Source of the DNA: JAKACA01 sp050744865
GTDB taxonomy: Bacteria; Actinomycetota; Acidimicrobiia; Acidimicrobiales; Bog-793
Direction: 5' to 3'
DNA length: 64,000 nt
Assembly (NCBI GenBank): GCA_050744865.1
Contig: JBOGHW010000077.1
Location: 73,428-137,427 of the forward strand
How positions within the stretch are numbered: position 1 is the stretch's first letter; each line of letters begins with the position of its first letter. Below, in pieces: positions 42,756 to 52,608 of the stretch. A program made the translations under genes and the position numbers. The notes under the pieces are model-generated. The model worked only from the letters and a program-made list of their open reading frames with translations. It had not been told where the DNA came from and ran no database searches.

Positions 42756-44852
42756 CTATCCCACTTCCCGAAGCTCTCGCCTGAGCGCGCGAATCTCGTC
42801 ACGAAGGCGGGCTGCGTACTCGAATCTCAACTCCGCCGAGGCAGCCTGCATTTCAACCTCGAGCTTGTCTATCAGCCTGTCGAGCTCGTCGGCCGGCAGC
42901 ACGACGTCGCCGTCGTGCCCAGGTGCGTGTCCGGGCGCGATTCCGAGCGTAGCCGCCACCCGGTCCGTCGCCCGGCGCCCGGCCCTGCGGGAGCGGTCGG
43001 CGTTGGCGCGGTGCCCCGCCGGCAGCGGCGCTCCGTCCTCCTTCGTCCCCGCCGCCGACCGGAATTGGGCGACGAGGTCTCTCACCGCCTTGCGGATGGT
43101 CTGCGGGTCTATCCCGTGCTCGGCGTTGTAAGCCTCCTGCAGCGCCCGACGCCGCTCGGTCTCGGCGATTGCCCGCCGCATCGAGTCGGTGATCACGTCG
43201 GCATACAGCACGACACGGCCTGAGACGTTGCGCGCTGCCCGCCCCATAGTCTGGATCAGTGAAGTCGTCGACCGCAGGAAACCCTCCTTGTCGGCGTCGA
43301 GGATCGCCACCAGCGAGACCTCCGGAAGGTCGAGCCCTTCCCGCAGCAGGTTGATGCCCACGAGCACGTCGAACTCACCCAGCCGCAGGTCCCGGATGAT
43401 CTCGATCCTCTCGATCGTGTCGACGTTCGAGTGCAGGTATCGAACCCGGAGCCCCATCTCGAGCAGGTAGTCGGCGAGGTCCTCGGCCATCTTCTTCGTG
43501 AGCGTCGTGACAAGGACGCGCTCACCGCGGGCGACCGTCGTAGCGATCTCGGCCATCAGGTCGTCGATCTGGCCCTTGGTCGGCTTGACGACGACCTCGG
43601 GGTCGACCAGGCCTGTAGGCCGCACGATCTGCTCTGCGACGACGTCGGACACTCGAAGCTCGAACTCCGAAGGAGTGGCCGACATGAAGATGCACTGGTT
43701 GACCCGGCGTTCGAACTCCTCGAACCGCAGCGGCCGGTTGTCACAGGCCGACGGCAAGCGAAAGCCGTGCTCGACGAGCACGTCCTTGCGCGACTTGTCA
43801 CCGAAGAATTGGCCGTGGAGCTGAGGGACCGAGACGTGGCTCTCGTCGATGACGCACAGCCAGTCGTCAGGGAAGAAGTCGAGCAAGGTGTACGGGGGCT
43901 GGCCGGCACTGCGGCCATCGAGGTGGCGGCTGTAGTTCTCGATGCCCGAGCAAGAGCCGAGCTCGGCCAGCATCTCGAGGTCGTGCTCGGTGCGCATCCG
44001 GAGCCGCTGTGCCTCGAGCAGCTTGTTCTCGGCTTCCAACGCCCTCAAGCGTTCGCCGAGCTCGACCTCGATGCTCTTGATGGCCGCGAGAACCCGCTCG
44101 TCTCCCGCCACGTAGTGGGTCGCGGGGAAGACTGCCAGCTCCTCCAAGTCCCCGATGATCTCGCCCGTCAGCACGTCGAAACGAGTGAGCCGCTCGACCT
44201 CGTCGCCGAACAGCTCGATCCGCACCGGGTACTCCTCGTAGGCGGGGTGCACCTCGATCGTGTCCCCGCGCACGCGGAATTTGCCCCGCAAGAGGCTCTG
44301 GTCGTTCCGCTCGTAGGCGATGTCTACGAGCCGGCGAAGGATGGAACGCTGGTCGTGGCTCTCACCCGGATGCAGGACGAGGATGCGCCCCTTGTACTCC
44401 TCGGGTGACCCAAGGCCGTAGATGCAGGACACCGATGCCACCACGATCGTGTCTCGCCTGGTCAGCAAGCTCGCAGTGGTCGAGTGACGCAGCCGATCGA
44501 TCTCGTCGTTGATGGACGAGTCCTTCTCGATGTAGGTGTCCGATGCCGGCATGTACGCCTCGGGCTGGTAGTAGTCGTAGTAGGAGACGAAGTACTCGAC
44601 CCGGTTCTCGGGAAAGAACTCCCGCAGCTCGCCCGCCAACTGGGCTGCCAACGACTTGTTCGGTGCCAGCAGGAGCGTTGGCCGCTGGACCTTCTCTATC
44701 GTCCAGGCGATCGTGGCGCTCTTGCCGCTGCCGGTGATGCCGAGCAGCGTCTGGAAGCGGTTGCCCTTCTCGATCGATGCGGACAGCTCGGCTATGGCCT
44801 TGGGTTGGTCTCCGGCCGGCTCGAAGTCGCTGTGGACGCGGAACGGCGGCAT
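42756..44852 (-). CDS. uvrB: UvrABC excinuclease subunit B
   Basis: A 698-residue helicase-like damage-verification protein. Motifs: LLGITGSGKSATIAW (Walker A), VSYYDYYQPEAYMP (the beta-hairpin that grips DNA), VIDESHV (Walker B), NLLREGLDLPEVSLV and QTMGRAARN of helicase domain 2, and the C-terminal UVR domain (AELRFEYAARLRDEI) that contacts UvrC and UvrA. A variable, Arg/Ala/Gly-rich linker of about 50 residues precedes the UVR domain. The ATG at 44852 gives the conserved start MPPFRVHSDFEPAGDQPKAI; the longer frame was rejected. No LexA box was found upstream. Confidence 0.97.
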   Translation of the reverse strand: MPPFRVHSDFEPAGDQPKAIAELSASIEKGNRFQTLLGITGSGKSATIAWTIEKVQRPTLLLAPNKSLAAQLAGELREFFPENRVEYFVSYYDYYQPEAYMPASDTYIEKDSSINDEIDRLRHSTTASLLTRRDTIVVASVSCIYGLGSPEEYKGRILVLHPGESHDQRSILRRLVDIAYERNDQSLLRGKFRVRGDTIEVHPAYEEYPVRIELFGDEVERLTRFDVLTGEIIGDLEELAVFPATHYVAGDERVLAAIKSIEVELGERLRALEAENKLLEAQRLRMRTEHDLEMLAELGSCSGIENYSRHLDGRSAGQPPYTLLDFFPDDWLCVIDESHVSVPQLHGQFFGDKSRKDVLVEHGFRLPSACDNRPLRFEEFERRVNQCIFMSATPSEFELRVSDVVAEQIVRPTGLVDPEVVVKPTKGQIDDLMAEIATTVARGERVLVTTLTKKMAEDLADYLLEMGLRVRYLHSNVDTIERIEIIRDLRLGEFDVLVGINLLREGLDLPEVSLVAILDADKEGFLRSTTSLIQTMGRAARNVSGRVVLYADVITDSMRRAIAETERRRALQEAYNAEHGIDPQTIRKAVRDLVAQFRSAAGTKEDGAPLPAGHRANADRSRRAGRRATDRVAATLGIAPGHAPGHDGDVVLPADELDRLIDKLEVEMQAASAELRFEYAARLRDEIRALRRELREVG

Positions 44853-44917
44853 GACCGGAATGGTACAGATGGGGTGCGCGCTGACAGGCGGGCGGCGTGC
44901 CCAGCCAGGCGGAGTGG

Positions 44918-45589
44918 TCAGTCGGGGCGTCTTGGCGACGGCGCGCCCCGGGCGGCCTCTGCCACGCCGAGCATCCAGTCCCACGCCTTGTGAACCATGA
45001 GCGCCAGCTCCTCGAGCGACCCGACGTTGAGGATCAGGTAATCGGCTCTGGCCACCCGCTCGGCTCGCGACACCTGGGCGGCCAGGCGGTTCTCGACGTC
45101 GTAGCGAGTCATGGCACGGCTGGAGGCAAGCCGCCGGACGGCCGTCTCCACCGGGGCGTCGACGACCAGGACGCCGGCCAGCTGGTAGCGGCTCGGGCCG
45201 TCGCCCTCGAAGAGAAGCGGCACGTCCAGCACGAGTATGTGCTCCGTGCCGGCGTGCTCGGACATGCGGGCGGCCATCAGCCGGCCGACGGCCGGGTGGA
45301 CGATGGCATTCAGGTCTGCCAGCGCCGGTGGGTCGTTAAAGACGAGCGCCGCCAGACCGGCACGGTCGAGCGCGCCGTCTGGGAGCAGGTAAGCCTGCCC
45401 GAAACGTGCGATCACCTGGCTCAATCCCTCCGTGCCTGGCTCGAGCACTTGGCGTGCCATCTGATCGGCGTCGAGTATCACAGCCCCCCGCTCCGCCAAC
45501 AGCCTGGCCACGGTCGACTTGCCCGAGCCGATCCCGCCCGTGAGGCCGAACGCGATCATGTCGCCGGCGCGGCGACTTTGCTCTGTCAT
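44918..45589 (-). CDS. coaE: Dephospho-CoA kinase
   Basis: A 223-residue P-loop kinase that adds the 3'-phosphate to dephospho-CoA, the last step of CoA synthesis. Motifs: FGLTGGIGSGKSTVA (Walker A), VILDADQMARQV, HPAVGRLMA, and VLDVPLLFEG, then RRLASSRAMTRYDVENRLAAQ in the lid region. The ATG at 45589 is used; an ATG at 45559 (MIAFGLTGG) would fit the family equally well. It lies between ettA and uvrB on the same strand, with a 16-base gap from ettA. The order coaE-uvrB-uvrA is common in Actinobacteria. Confidence 0.95.
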   Translation of the reverse strand: MTEQSRRAGDMIAFGLTGGIGSGKSTVARLLAERGAVILDADQMARQVLEPGTEGLSQVIARFGQAYLLPDGALDRAGLAALVFNDPPALADLNAIVHPAVGRLMAARMSEHAGTEHILVLDVPLLFEGDGPSRYQLAGVLVVDAPVETAVRRLASSRAMTRYDVENRLAAQVSRAERVARADYLILNVGSLEELALMVHKAWDWMLGVAEAARGAPSPRRPD

Positions 45590-45605
45590 GGCCCGGTCCC
45601 GGCAA

Positions 45606-47282
45606 TCACCGCATGAGCGGCTTGTACTTGATGCGGTGTGGCTGGTCGGCGTCGGTACCCAGCTTGCGGTGTCGCTCGGCCTCGTACTGGCTGAAGTTGC
45701 CCTCGAACCAGGTCACCACGGAGTCCCCCTCGAAGGCCAGCACGTGCGTGGCTATCCGGTCCAGGAACCATCTGTCGTGGCTGATCACCACGGCACAGCC
45801 CGAGAAGGCCAGCAGGGCGTCCTCGAGAGCCCGCAGGGTGTCGACGTCGAGGTCGTTGGTCGGCTCGTCGAGCAGGAGCAGGTTGGCACCGCTCTTCAGG
45901 ATCTTGGCCAGCTGAACCCGGTTGCGCTCGCCGCCGGACAGCTGGCCGACCTTCTTTTGCTGGTCGGCGCCCCGGAACCCGAACGAAGCGGTGTAGGCGC
46001 GGGCGTTGATCTCACGGCTCCCGACGGCAATCCTGTCCACGCCGCCGCTTATCTCCGCGTGGACAGTGGCGTCGCCGACGAGGTCGTCACGCGACTGGCC
46101 CGCGTGTGCCAGCTTCACGGTTGGCCCTATCTCAAGCTGTCCCCCATCAGGCAATTCGGCGCCGGTGATCAGGCGGAACAGCGTAGTCTTGCCGGCTCCG
46201 TTGGCCCCGATGACGCCCACGATGCCCCCAGGCGGCAAGAGAAACGACAACCCGTCCATCAACAACCGATCACCGAAGCCCTTCACGAGCCCCGAGACCT
46301 CGACGACCTTGTCACCCAAGCGGGGACAGGGCGGGATAGATATCTCGAGCGACTCTCCCCGTCTCTCGGAGGCCTCGGCTTCGGCCACCAGGTCGTTGTA
46401 GGCGCTGATGCGAGCCTTACCCTTCGCCTGCCGTGCCCGTGGGGCGAGACGGATCCATTCGAGCTCCCGTTGCAGGGCGGCCTGGCGGGACCTGTCGGCT
46501 TTCTCCTCGTTGGAGAGCCGGGCTTGTTTCTGGTCGAGCCACGACGAGTAATTGCCCTGCCACGGAATACCAAAGCCGCGGTCGAGCTCGAGGATCCAAC
46601 CGGCGACGTTGTCCAGGAAGTAACGGTCGTGGGTCACCGCCACGACCGTCCCGGGGTAATCCTTGAGCGTCCGCTCCAGCCATGCCACCGACTCGGCATC
46701 GAGGTGGTTCGTCGGCTCGTCGAGGAGCAACAAGTCGGGCTTGGACAGGAGCAACCTACAAAGGGCGACACCACGGCGCTCGCCACCCGACAGGGTGCTC
46801 ACGTCGGCGTCGGGGGATGGCAGCCGAAGGGCCTCCATGGCGATGTCGAGCCTCCTGTCGAGGTCCCAACCGCCAACGGCCTCGATCTTGTCCTGCAGGC
46901 TGGCCTGCTCGGCCAGCAGCCTGTCGAAGTCGGCGTCGGGCTCACCCATTGCGGTGCACACTTGGTTGAACCTGTCGAGGAGCGCCTTCAGGTCGGACAC
47001 TCCGTCCGAGACGTTGCCGAGGACGTCCTTGGCGCTGTCGAGCACCGGTTCCTGCGGCAGGTACCCGACCTCGAAGCCGGGTGTCAGGCGCGCCTCGCCC
47101 TGGTAACCGTCGTCCTCACCCGCCATGATCTTGAGCAGCGACGACTTGCCCGACCCGTTGGGGCCGATCACACCGATCTTGGCACCCGGGAAGAAGGAGA
47201 GGTTGATTCCCCGCAGCACCTCCCTGTCAGGGGGGTAGTAACGGCGCAAGCCGCGCATGGTGAAGATGAACTCAGCGGTCAT
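45606..47282 (-). CDS. ettA: ABC-F ATPase, EttA (energy-dependent translational throttle)
   Basis: A 558-residue cytoplasmic protein with two ABC domains and no membrane segments. Walker A motifs: GPNGSGKSSLLK near 41 and GANGAGKTTLFR near 360; signatures TLSGGERRGVAL and QLSGGERNRVQL; Walker B with LLLLDEPTNHLDAESV and LLLLDEPTNDLDVDTL. An insertion between helices in the first domain (arm) and the basic interdomain linker (RAROA-type region with ARQAKGKARISAYNDL) fit EttA, which binds the ribosomal E site and gates translation with ATP status. It begins 46 bases from the divergent AftD homologue 2 and starts a minus-strand run ettA-coaE-uvrB-uvrA. Confidence 0.95.
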   Translation of the reverse strand: MTAEFIFTMRGLRRYYPPDREVLRGINLSFFPGAKIGVIGPNGSGKSSLLKIMAGEDDGYQGEARLTPGFEVGYLPQEPVLDSAKDVLGNVSDGVSDLKALLDRFNQVCTAMGEPDADFDRLLAEQASLQDKIEAVGGWDLDRRLDIAMEALRLPSPDADVSTLSGGERRGVALCRLLLSKPDLLLLDEPTNHLDAESVAWLERTLKDYPGTVVAVTHDRYFLDNVAGWILELDRGFGIPWQGNYSSWLDQKQARLSNEEKADRSRQAALQRELEWIRLAPRARQAKGKARISAYNDLVAEAEASERRGESLEISIPPCPRLGDKVVEVSGLVKGFGDRLLMDGLSFLLPPGGIVGVIGANGAGKTTLFRLITGAELPDGGQLEIGPTVKLAHAGQSRDDLVGDATVHAEISGGVDRIAVGSREINARAYTASFGFRGADQQKKVGQLSGGERNRVQLAKILKSGANLLLLDEPTNDLDVDTLRALEDALLAFSGCAVVISHDRWFLDRIATHVLAFEGDSVVTWFEGNFSQYEAERHRKLGTDADQPHRIKYKPLMR

Positions 47283-47311
47283 ACCGGCAAGAGTTCTAGC
47301 CGAGCCCGGCC

Positions 47312-47317
47312 TACACT
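47312..47317 (+). promoter_or_regulatory. -10 element TACACT, probable leaderless promoter
   Basis: TACACT ends 10 bases before the GTG start at 47328 of the AftD homologue, and no ribosome site is present. A transcript starting about 7 bases after the -10 would begin at or very near the start codon, so translation may be leaderless, as is common in Actinobacteria. No clear -35 was seen. Confidence 0.5.
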
Positions 47318-47327
47318 GACCGGCGCC

Positions 47328-50300
47328 GTGAAGCTGAGCACCAGGTCCCGCCGCGTCATCACGACCGTCGCCGAACTGCTTGTGCTCGCAGCGCTCACTT
47401 ATATCCCCCTACTCCTCACCAAGCCGGGCATGGTGTCGGCCGACACCAAGCAGTACCTCTACCTCGACGCGGGCCGCTTCATGAGCCAGGTGCTCTCGAT
47501 GTGGGCGTCGTGGTTCGCCGCCGGCACCGTCACGCACCAGTACATCGGCTACATACTGCCGCAGGGCCCGTTCTACGCCGGCCTGGCCGCGCTGCACGTG
47601 CCCGTCTGGGTGGCACAGCGCCTTTGGTTCGGTTCGCTCCTCTTCCTGGCGGGTGCCGGTGTCAGATTTGCTGTCCGGACGTTCGGGCTGCGCGGCCCTG
47701 GGCCACTCGTGGCCGGGGCTGTCTATGCCCTCAGCCCGTACTCGATGCAGTACATCGAAAGGATCTCGGCAATCTTGATGCCCTGGGCGGGCCTCGGGTG
47801 GCTGCTGGGATTCACCGTGCTGGCGATCCGCCGCGGAGGGTGGCGATACCCGGCGCTGTTCGCCAGCGTGGTCGCATTGGTCGGCGGCATCAACGCCACG
47901 TCGCTCATCTACGTCGGCGTGGCGCCGCTCGGCTTCGTGCTGTACACGCTCTTCGTCACCAAAGAAGCCCGAGCCGTTCGTGTCGTCTGGGCTGCCGTCA
48001 AGATCGGCCTGCTCTCGCTGGCGGTGTCGCTGTGGTGGATCGCCGGGCTCGCCGTGGAAGGTGCCTACGGCATCAACGTCCTCAAGTACACCGAGACGGT
48101 GCCGGCCATCGCCAATACATCCGTCGCCTCCGAGGTCATGCGCGGGCTCGGCTACTGGTACTTCTACGGGACGGACCGTCTGGGACCGTGGCTCTCGTCG
48201 AGCGTCGTGTACACCCAGGACGTCGCCCTGCTCGTCGTCAGCTTCGCCTTGCCCGTGCTTGGCGTCCTGGCTGCAGTCCTCATCCGATGGCGCGCCCGTG
48301 CCTACTTCGCCCTCCTCGGCCTCACAGGGTTGGTCCTGTCCGTCGGGACTCACCCGTTCAACCACCCGTCGGGCTTCGGCGGGCTCCTCAAGGCCTTCAT
48401 GGACGGGACTACGGCGGGCTTCGCCCTTCGTTCGACAGACCGTGCGACACCCCTCGTCGTGCTGTCGCTGGCGGCCTTCACCGGCGCCGGGATCAGCGCT
48501 CTCCACGAGAGGGCACGGGCCTTCCAGTGGCCGCGCGTCGTGGCGCCGATGGAAGGCGTCGCCTGGGTGCCGGCCCTGCTCGTGGTGGCGCTTGCCGCAG
48601 TGAACGCCGGCCCTCTCATGACAGGCCAGGCGGTCGACTCCCACTTCGACCGCCCGTCGAACATTCCCTCGTACTTCTACTCCGCTGCCAAGTACCTCGA
48701 CGCCCTGGGCAACTCCACGCGCGTACTGGTCGAGCCGGGTGACGACTTCGCCGACTACGACTGGGGCAACACCATCGACCCGGTCTGGCCCGGCATCCTG
48801 ACCAGGCCCGAGGTTGACCGGGCGCAGCTGATAGACGGCTCGGACCAGACGGCGGACTTGCTGCAGGCCTTCGACACGACGCTCCAGCAAGGTACCTACG
48901 AGCCCTCGACGCTTGCCCCCATCGCCCGGCTGCTGAGCGCAGGGGACGTCGTGCTGGAATCCGACTACAAGTACTGGCACTACGACACGCCGGCACCAAA
49001 GCCGACCTGGCAGCTGTTCGACCCGCCACCGGCGGGGATCGGCCAGCCGATCGCCTTCGGGCCGGCCAAGCCGAACGTCCCTCCCAAGCAGTACGCGCTC
49101 CTCAACGAGCAGGCGCTGGCGACCTCGCCGTCGGCTCCCTGGCCGCCTGCCGTCGCCGTCTTCCCCGTCAGCGACGCCAGGCCGATCTACAGGGCCGAGC
49201 CGGCGAGCTCTTCGCTCGTCCTTGACGGCAGCGGAGCCGGCGTCGTCTCAGCCGCCGCCACGGGGCTGCTCGACGACAACCCGACGATCTTCTACGCGGG
49301 CAGCCTGGACGGCAACGAGAAGCTGCTACGCGAGGCGGTGCAGTCCGGCGCCACCCTCGTGCTCACCGACACCAACCGCAAGGAGGTGGAGCGCTGGGCG
49401 TCAGAGAGCGCCAACATCGGCGAGACGCTCCCAGCCGTGGCCGAGCCTCAGGTGGCCGATCCCACCTCGCAGCCCCTCCCGCTGTTCGCCACCTCCTCGC
49501 TTGCCAGCCAGAGCGTTGCCACCTACTCCGAGGCGCACTACGTGACAGCCTCCGCCTACGGCAACCCGGTCACTTTGACCCCCGAGGACAGGCCCTATAT
49601 GGCATTAGACGGCAACCAGCAGACTGCCTGGTCCGTCTCGGCCTTCTCCCCAGCCGGCGGCCAGTGGCTGCAAGTCTCCCTCGACACTCCCGTCACGACC
49701 AACCACATCCAGGTCGTGCAACCCGCCTTCCTCCAGCCGAACCGGTGGATCGGCAAGGTCACGCTGACTTTCGACGGGAAGCACTCGGTCGTCGAGAAGC
49801 TCAGCCCGGCCTCTCACACCAAGGCCGGCCAGACGTTGACGTTCCCGACGACCACGTTCTCGACGCTGCGGATCACGATCGACACCACGACCTGGACGGG
49901 TGGGAGCAACCTGACAGCCGCCTCGGCCGTCGGCTTCGCCGAAGTCGGCATTCCCGGTGTCAACATCCATGAGACGATCCAGATGCCTAGCGACTTGCTG
50001 AGCGCACTTGGACAGTCCTCGCTCTCCCACCGCCTCGTGGTCATCCTCACCCGCCAAAAGGTCAGCCCCGACCCCCCGCGATCGGACCCGGAGCCGACCA
50101 TGTCACGGACGTTCAAGTTGCCGACGGCCCGGACGTTCACGCTCGGCGGCGACGCCACGATCTCGGCCCTCATTCCCGACAACGAGATCGACGACATCCT
50201 CGGCGGGCCGGGTGTCTTCGGCGGCAACGTCCTCGGGTCGAACGAGCGTCTCCCAGGAGACCTCAACGCCCGGGCGGTCAACACCTTCGACGGCAACCCG

Positions 50301-51947
50301 GCGACGTGGTGGGGCCCGGGCTTCGGCGCCAAGGCTCAGATCGGCGCCTGGATGCAAGCCAACCTGACTCACCCTGTCACCTTCGACCACCTGAACCTGC
50401 AGGTACTGGCCGACGGGGAGCACTCGGTCCCGACCAAGATCGAGATCACCACGAACACCGGACAGAAGCGAGTTGTCAGTGTCCCTGCCATCACCGATGG
50501 CAGCAAGGCGGGGGACACTGAGACGGTACGGCTGACGTTCCCGGCGGTGACCGGGTCGGTCCTCCGCTTCACAGTGAAAGCCGTACGGCAGGAGACGACG
50601 ACGGACTGGTACACCGAGCAGCCGATCGTGCTTCCCTTCGCAATCGCAGAGATCGGCGTGCCGGGGCTCCACTTCACCCCGGAGAACCCCGCTTCGGAGA
50701 TCCCCCCCGTGTGCCGCGACAACCTCATGACAGTCGACGGCAAGCCTGTCTGGCTGAAAGTCACGGGCAAGGTGGGGACGGCAGAGGACGGAGGCGACCT
50801 CACGGTGTCCGGCTGCGGGCCGGACGCCAAGGGCATCAAACTAGGCCCGGGCACCCACGACGTAGAGACCGCCTGGGGCGACACGACCGGCCTCAACCTC
50901 GACAGGGTCGTGCTCGACTCGGCGGCTGGCGGGTCGGCTGAGCCATTGGGAGCTGACGGAACCCTGACACCCGTCCCCGGCACGCTGGGCGGCGGTGGCG
51001 TGGCCGCCCTGCCGACACCGAAGGTGACGGTGCTCTCCACCACGGCGACCTCCGCCCGCCTAGTGGTCTCCGGCGCGACTTCGCCCTTCTGGCTGGTGCT
51101 TGGCGAGAGCGTCAACAAGGGCTGGGAAGCCAGCATCGCCGGCGGTGCCGCGCTCGGGTCCTCGAGTCTGATAGACGCCTTCGCCAACGGGTGGTACGTG
51201 GTTCCCGGCGCCAGGCACACCTTCGAGGTCGACCTCGTGTGGAGACCGCAGAAGAAGGTCGACGAAGCGCTCGTCGTGTCTGCCGCGGCGGCCCTGGCGT
51301 GCTTGCTGATGGCCGTCGTGCCGTTCTCGGTGCGGCGGCGTCGGTCACCTGCCACCAGCAACGAGTCTCCGGCCCGCGCCGCTCACGCGCGGCGCCGGCG
51401 TACCCGATGGCGAATTACGCCCACCGGCAATACCGCCGGTGGGCGGCCGGAGGACCCGCCGGCGGTGGCAGAAGCCACCGATGCTGCCCCCGCGCCGGCG
51501 TTCCCATGGTCCCGGGCCGGTCACCCCACCTCGATCATCGCCACTGTGGTCATCGCCCTGCTGTGCGCCGTGGCGACCTGGGCCGTCGTCCCGGCGCCCT
51601 GGGCCGGCCCGGCGGCGGCGGCCGTCGGGGCCACCTCTCTCGTGGCCGCACGGCTCCGCGGCTTCCGGACATTGCTCGCGCTGGCAGCTGTCGGGGGGTC
51701 GGTGGCGGCCGGGGCGATCACCATCCTCGGCCAGCTCCACCATCACTTCCCGCCCGGAGACAGCTGGCCGGCCAACTTCGAGCCTGCCAGCATCGTGACC
51801 CTGGTGGCCTTCGCAGCCCTGGCCGCTGACGCGCTCGTCGAGGCGTGGCGGCTGCGGCCGGGCAGGGCGCCGGCTAGCGGACGGGACGCCGCCTCATCAG
51901 GAGCTCCAAGTTCCACGTCACCAGCTCCCTCACCCCCGGAACCTTGA
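47328..51947 (+). CDS. AftD-type arabinofuranosyltransferase homologue 2 (DUF3367)
   Basis: A 1539-residue membrane protein of the same family as the gene at 35527-39744, with the same order: N-terminal GT-C membrane domain with VSADTKQYLYLDAGRF (presumed catalytic Asp) and HQYIGYILPQGPFY, then large extracytoplasmic modules with at least two discoidin-like domains (YMALDGNQQTAWSVSAFSPAGGQWLQV near 760; AVNTFDGNPATWWGPGFG near 985). C-terminal membrane segments and an Ala/Pro/Ser-rich tail follow. Family role: arabinofuranose transfer to a wall polymer; the acceptor is unknown. GTG at 47328 is used, as the frame upstream runs across the ettA gene. Its last 74 bases overlap the end of the convergent methyltransferase gene. 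Confidence 0.88.
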   Translation: MKLSTRSRRVITTVAELLVLAALTYIPLLLTKPGMVSADTKQYLYLDAGRFMSQVLSMWASWFAAGTVTHQYIGYILPQGPFYAGLAALHVPVWVAQRLWFGSLLFLAGAGVRFAVRTFGLRGPGPLVAGAVYALSPYSMQYIERISAILMPWAGLGWLLGFTVLAIRRGGWRYPALFASVVALVGGINATSLIYVGVAPLGFVLYTLFVTKEARAVRVVWAAVKIGLLSLAVSLWWIAGLAVEGAYGINVLKYTETVPAIANTSVASEVMRGLGYWYFYGTDRLGPWLSSSVVYTQDVALLVVSFALPVLGVLAAVLIRWRARAYFALLGLTGLVLSVGTHPFNHPSGFGGLLKAFMDGTTAGFALRSTDRATPLVVLSLAAFTGAGISALHERARAFQWPRVVAPMEGVAWVPALLVVALAAVNAGPLMTGQAVDSHFDRPSNIPSYFYSAAKYLDALGNSTRVLVEPGDDFADYDWGNTIDPVWPGILTRPEVDRAQLIDGSDQTADLLQAFDTTLQQGTYEPSTLAPIARLLSAGDVVLESDYKYWHYDTPAPKPTWQLFDPPPAGIGQPIAFGPAKPNVPPKQYALLNEQALATSPSAPWPPAVAVFPVSDARPIYRAEPASSSLVLDGSGAGVVSAAATGLLDDNPTIFYAGSLDGNEKLLREAVQSGATLVLTDTNRKEVERWASESANIGETLPAVAEPQVADPTSQPLPLFATSSLASQSVATYSEAHYVTASAYGNPVTLTPEDRPYMALDGNQQTAWSVSAFSPAGGQWLQVSLDTPVTTNHIQVVQPAFLQPNRWIGKVTLTFDGKHSVVEKLSPASHTKAGQTLTFPTTTFSTLRITIDTTTWTGGSNLTAASAVGFAEVGIPGVNIHETIQMPSDLLSALGQSSLSHRLVVILTRQKVSPDPPRSDPEPTMSRTFKLPTARTFTLGGDATISALIPDNEIDDILGGPGVFGGNVLGSNERLPGDLNARAVNTFDGNPATWWGPGFGAKAQIGAWMQANLTHPVTFDHLNLQVLADGEHSVPTKIEITTNTGQKRVVSVPAITDGSKAGDTETVRLTFPAVTGSVLRFTVKAVRQETTTDWYTEQPIVLPFAIAEIGVPGLHFTPENPASEIPPVCRDNLMTVDGKPVWLKVTGKVGTAEDGGDLTVSGCGPDAKGIKLGPGTHDVETAWGDTTGLNLDRVVLDSAAGGSAEPLGADGTLTPVPGTLGGGGVAALPTPKVTVLSTTATSARLVVSGATSPFWLVLGESVNKGWEASIAGGAALGSSSLIDAFANGWYVVPGARHTFEVDLVWRPQKKVDEALVVSAAAALACLLMAVVPFSVRRRRSPATSNESPARAAHARRRRTRWRITPTGNTAGGRPEDPPAVAEATDAAPAPAFPWSRAGHPTSIIATVVIALLCAVATWAVVPAPWAGPAAAAVGATSLVAARLRGFRTLLALAAVGGSVAAGAITILGQLHHHFPPGDSWPANFEPASIVTLVAFAALAADALVEAWRLRPGRAPASGRDAASSGAPSSTSPAPSPPEP

Positions 51948-52608
51948 GTATCCCCTTCGCAAAGCCGGGGTGGTACCGCGGTATCGCCTGGACGACCTCG
52001 AGCGCAGGGTGGTTGTTCACGTACCTCAAGGTTGTGCCGACATGGACGCGGAACAGGCTCTCGCCGAGGAGGTTCTTCGGGGGATGGCCGTACCGCGCCT
52101 CGTAGCGGCGACTTGCCCAGTGCCCGCCGGCCAAGTGCCAAGGCGACGTCTCGTGCCCGCCCCAAGGGCCGTACCAGTTCGTGTAGGAAAGCCAGACGTG
52201 CCCGCCGGGCCTGGCGACCCGCGCCAGCTCGTCGATCATGTCGTAAGGCCGGGCGACGTGCTCGAGCACGTTGGACGATACGACGAGGTCGGCAGAGCCG
52301 GTGCGGAACGGAAGTGAGTAGCCGTCGCCGAGCAACGCGCCGTCCGGGGCGGCTCCCCGCCACGTCAGCTCTGCCGCGCTCGGCTCGACGACGAAACACA
52401 CGGAGCCGGCAGCCCGGAACGCCTTGGTGAAATAACCGGCTCCTCCGCCGACGTCAACTACCCGGGCACCTCGCAGGCCCACATGATCGCCGACGTAAGT
52501 GACGGCGTCCGAGGCGATCATGTCGTAGAAGCGATCGGGATCAGTCTGTTCGTACCGGAACGCCGACAGCAGCCGGACGGAGCGACGAAGCGTACGCGGC
52601 GTGCTCAC
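51874..52608 (-). CDS. Class I SAM-dependent methyltransferase
   Basis: A 244-residue methyltransferase with motif I ARVVDVGGGAGYFTKAF near residue 48, VCFVVEPS, and SADLVVSSNVLEHVARPYDMIDELARVARPGG. The last third is rich in aromatic residues (WYGPWGGHETSPWHLAGGHW), a pattern seen in methyltransferases of O-antigen or glycan loci. The GTG at 52608 overlaps the stop of the FAD enzyme gene (GTGA), so the two are translationally coupled and probably act together. The substrate is unknown; a sugar moiety of the surface polymer is a reasonable guess. Confidence 0.83.
   Translation of the reverse strand: MSTPRTLRRSVRLLSAFRYEQTDPDRFYDMIASDAVTYVGDHVGLRGARVVDVGGGAGYFTKAFRAAGSVCFVVEPSAAELTWRGAAPDGALLGDGYSLPFRTGSADLVVSSNVLEHVARPYDMIDELARVARPGGHVWLSYTNWYGPWGGHETSPWHLAGGHWASRRYEARYGHPPKNLLGESLFRVHVGTTLRYVNNHPALEVVQAIPRYHPGFAKGILKVPGVRELVTWNLELLMRRRPVR

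Noticed and set aside
45519..47327. Long open frame in front of AftD homologue 2 on the plus strand
   Set aside because: It is the antisense of ettA, a well-conserved gene; the AftD family begins at the GTG at 47328.
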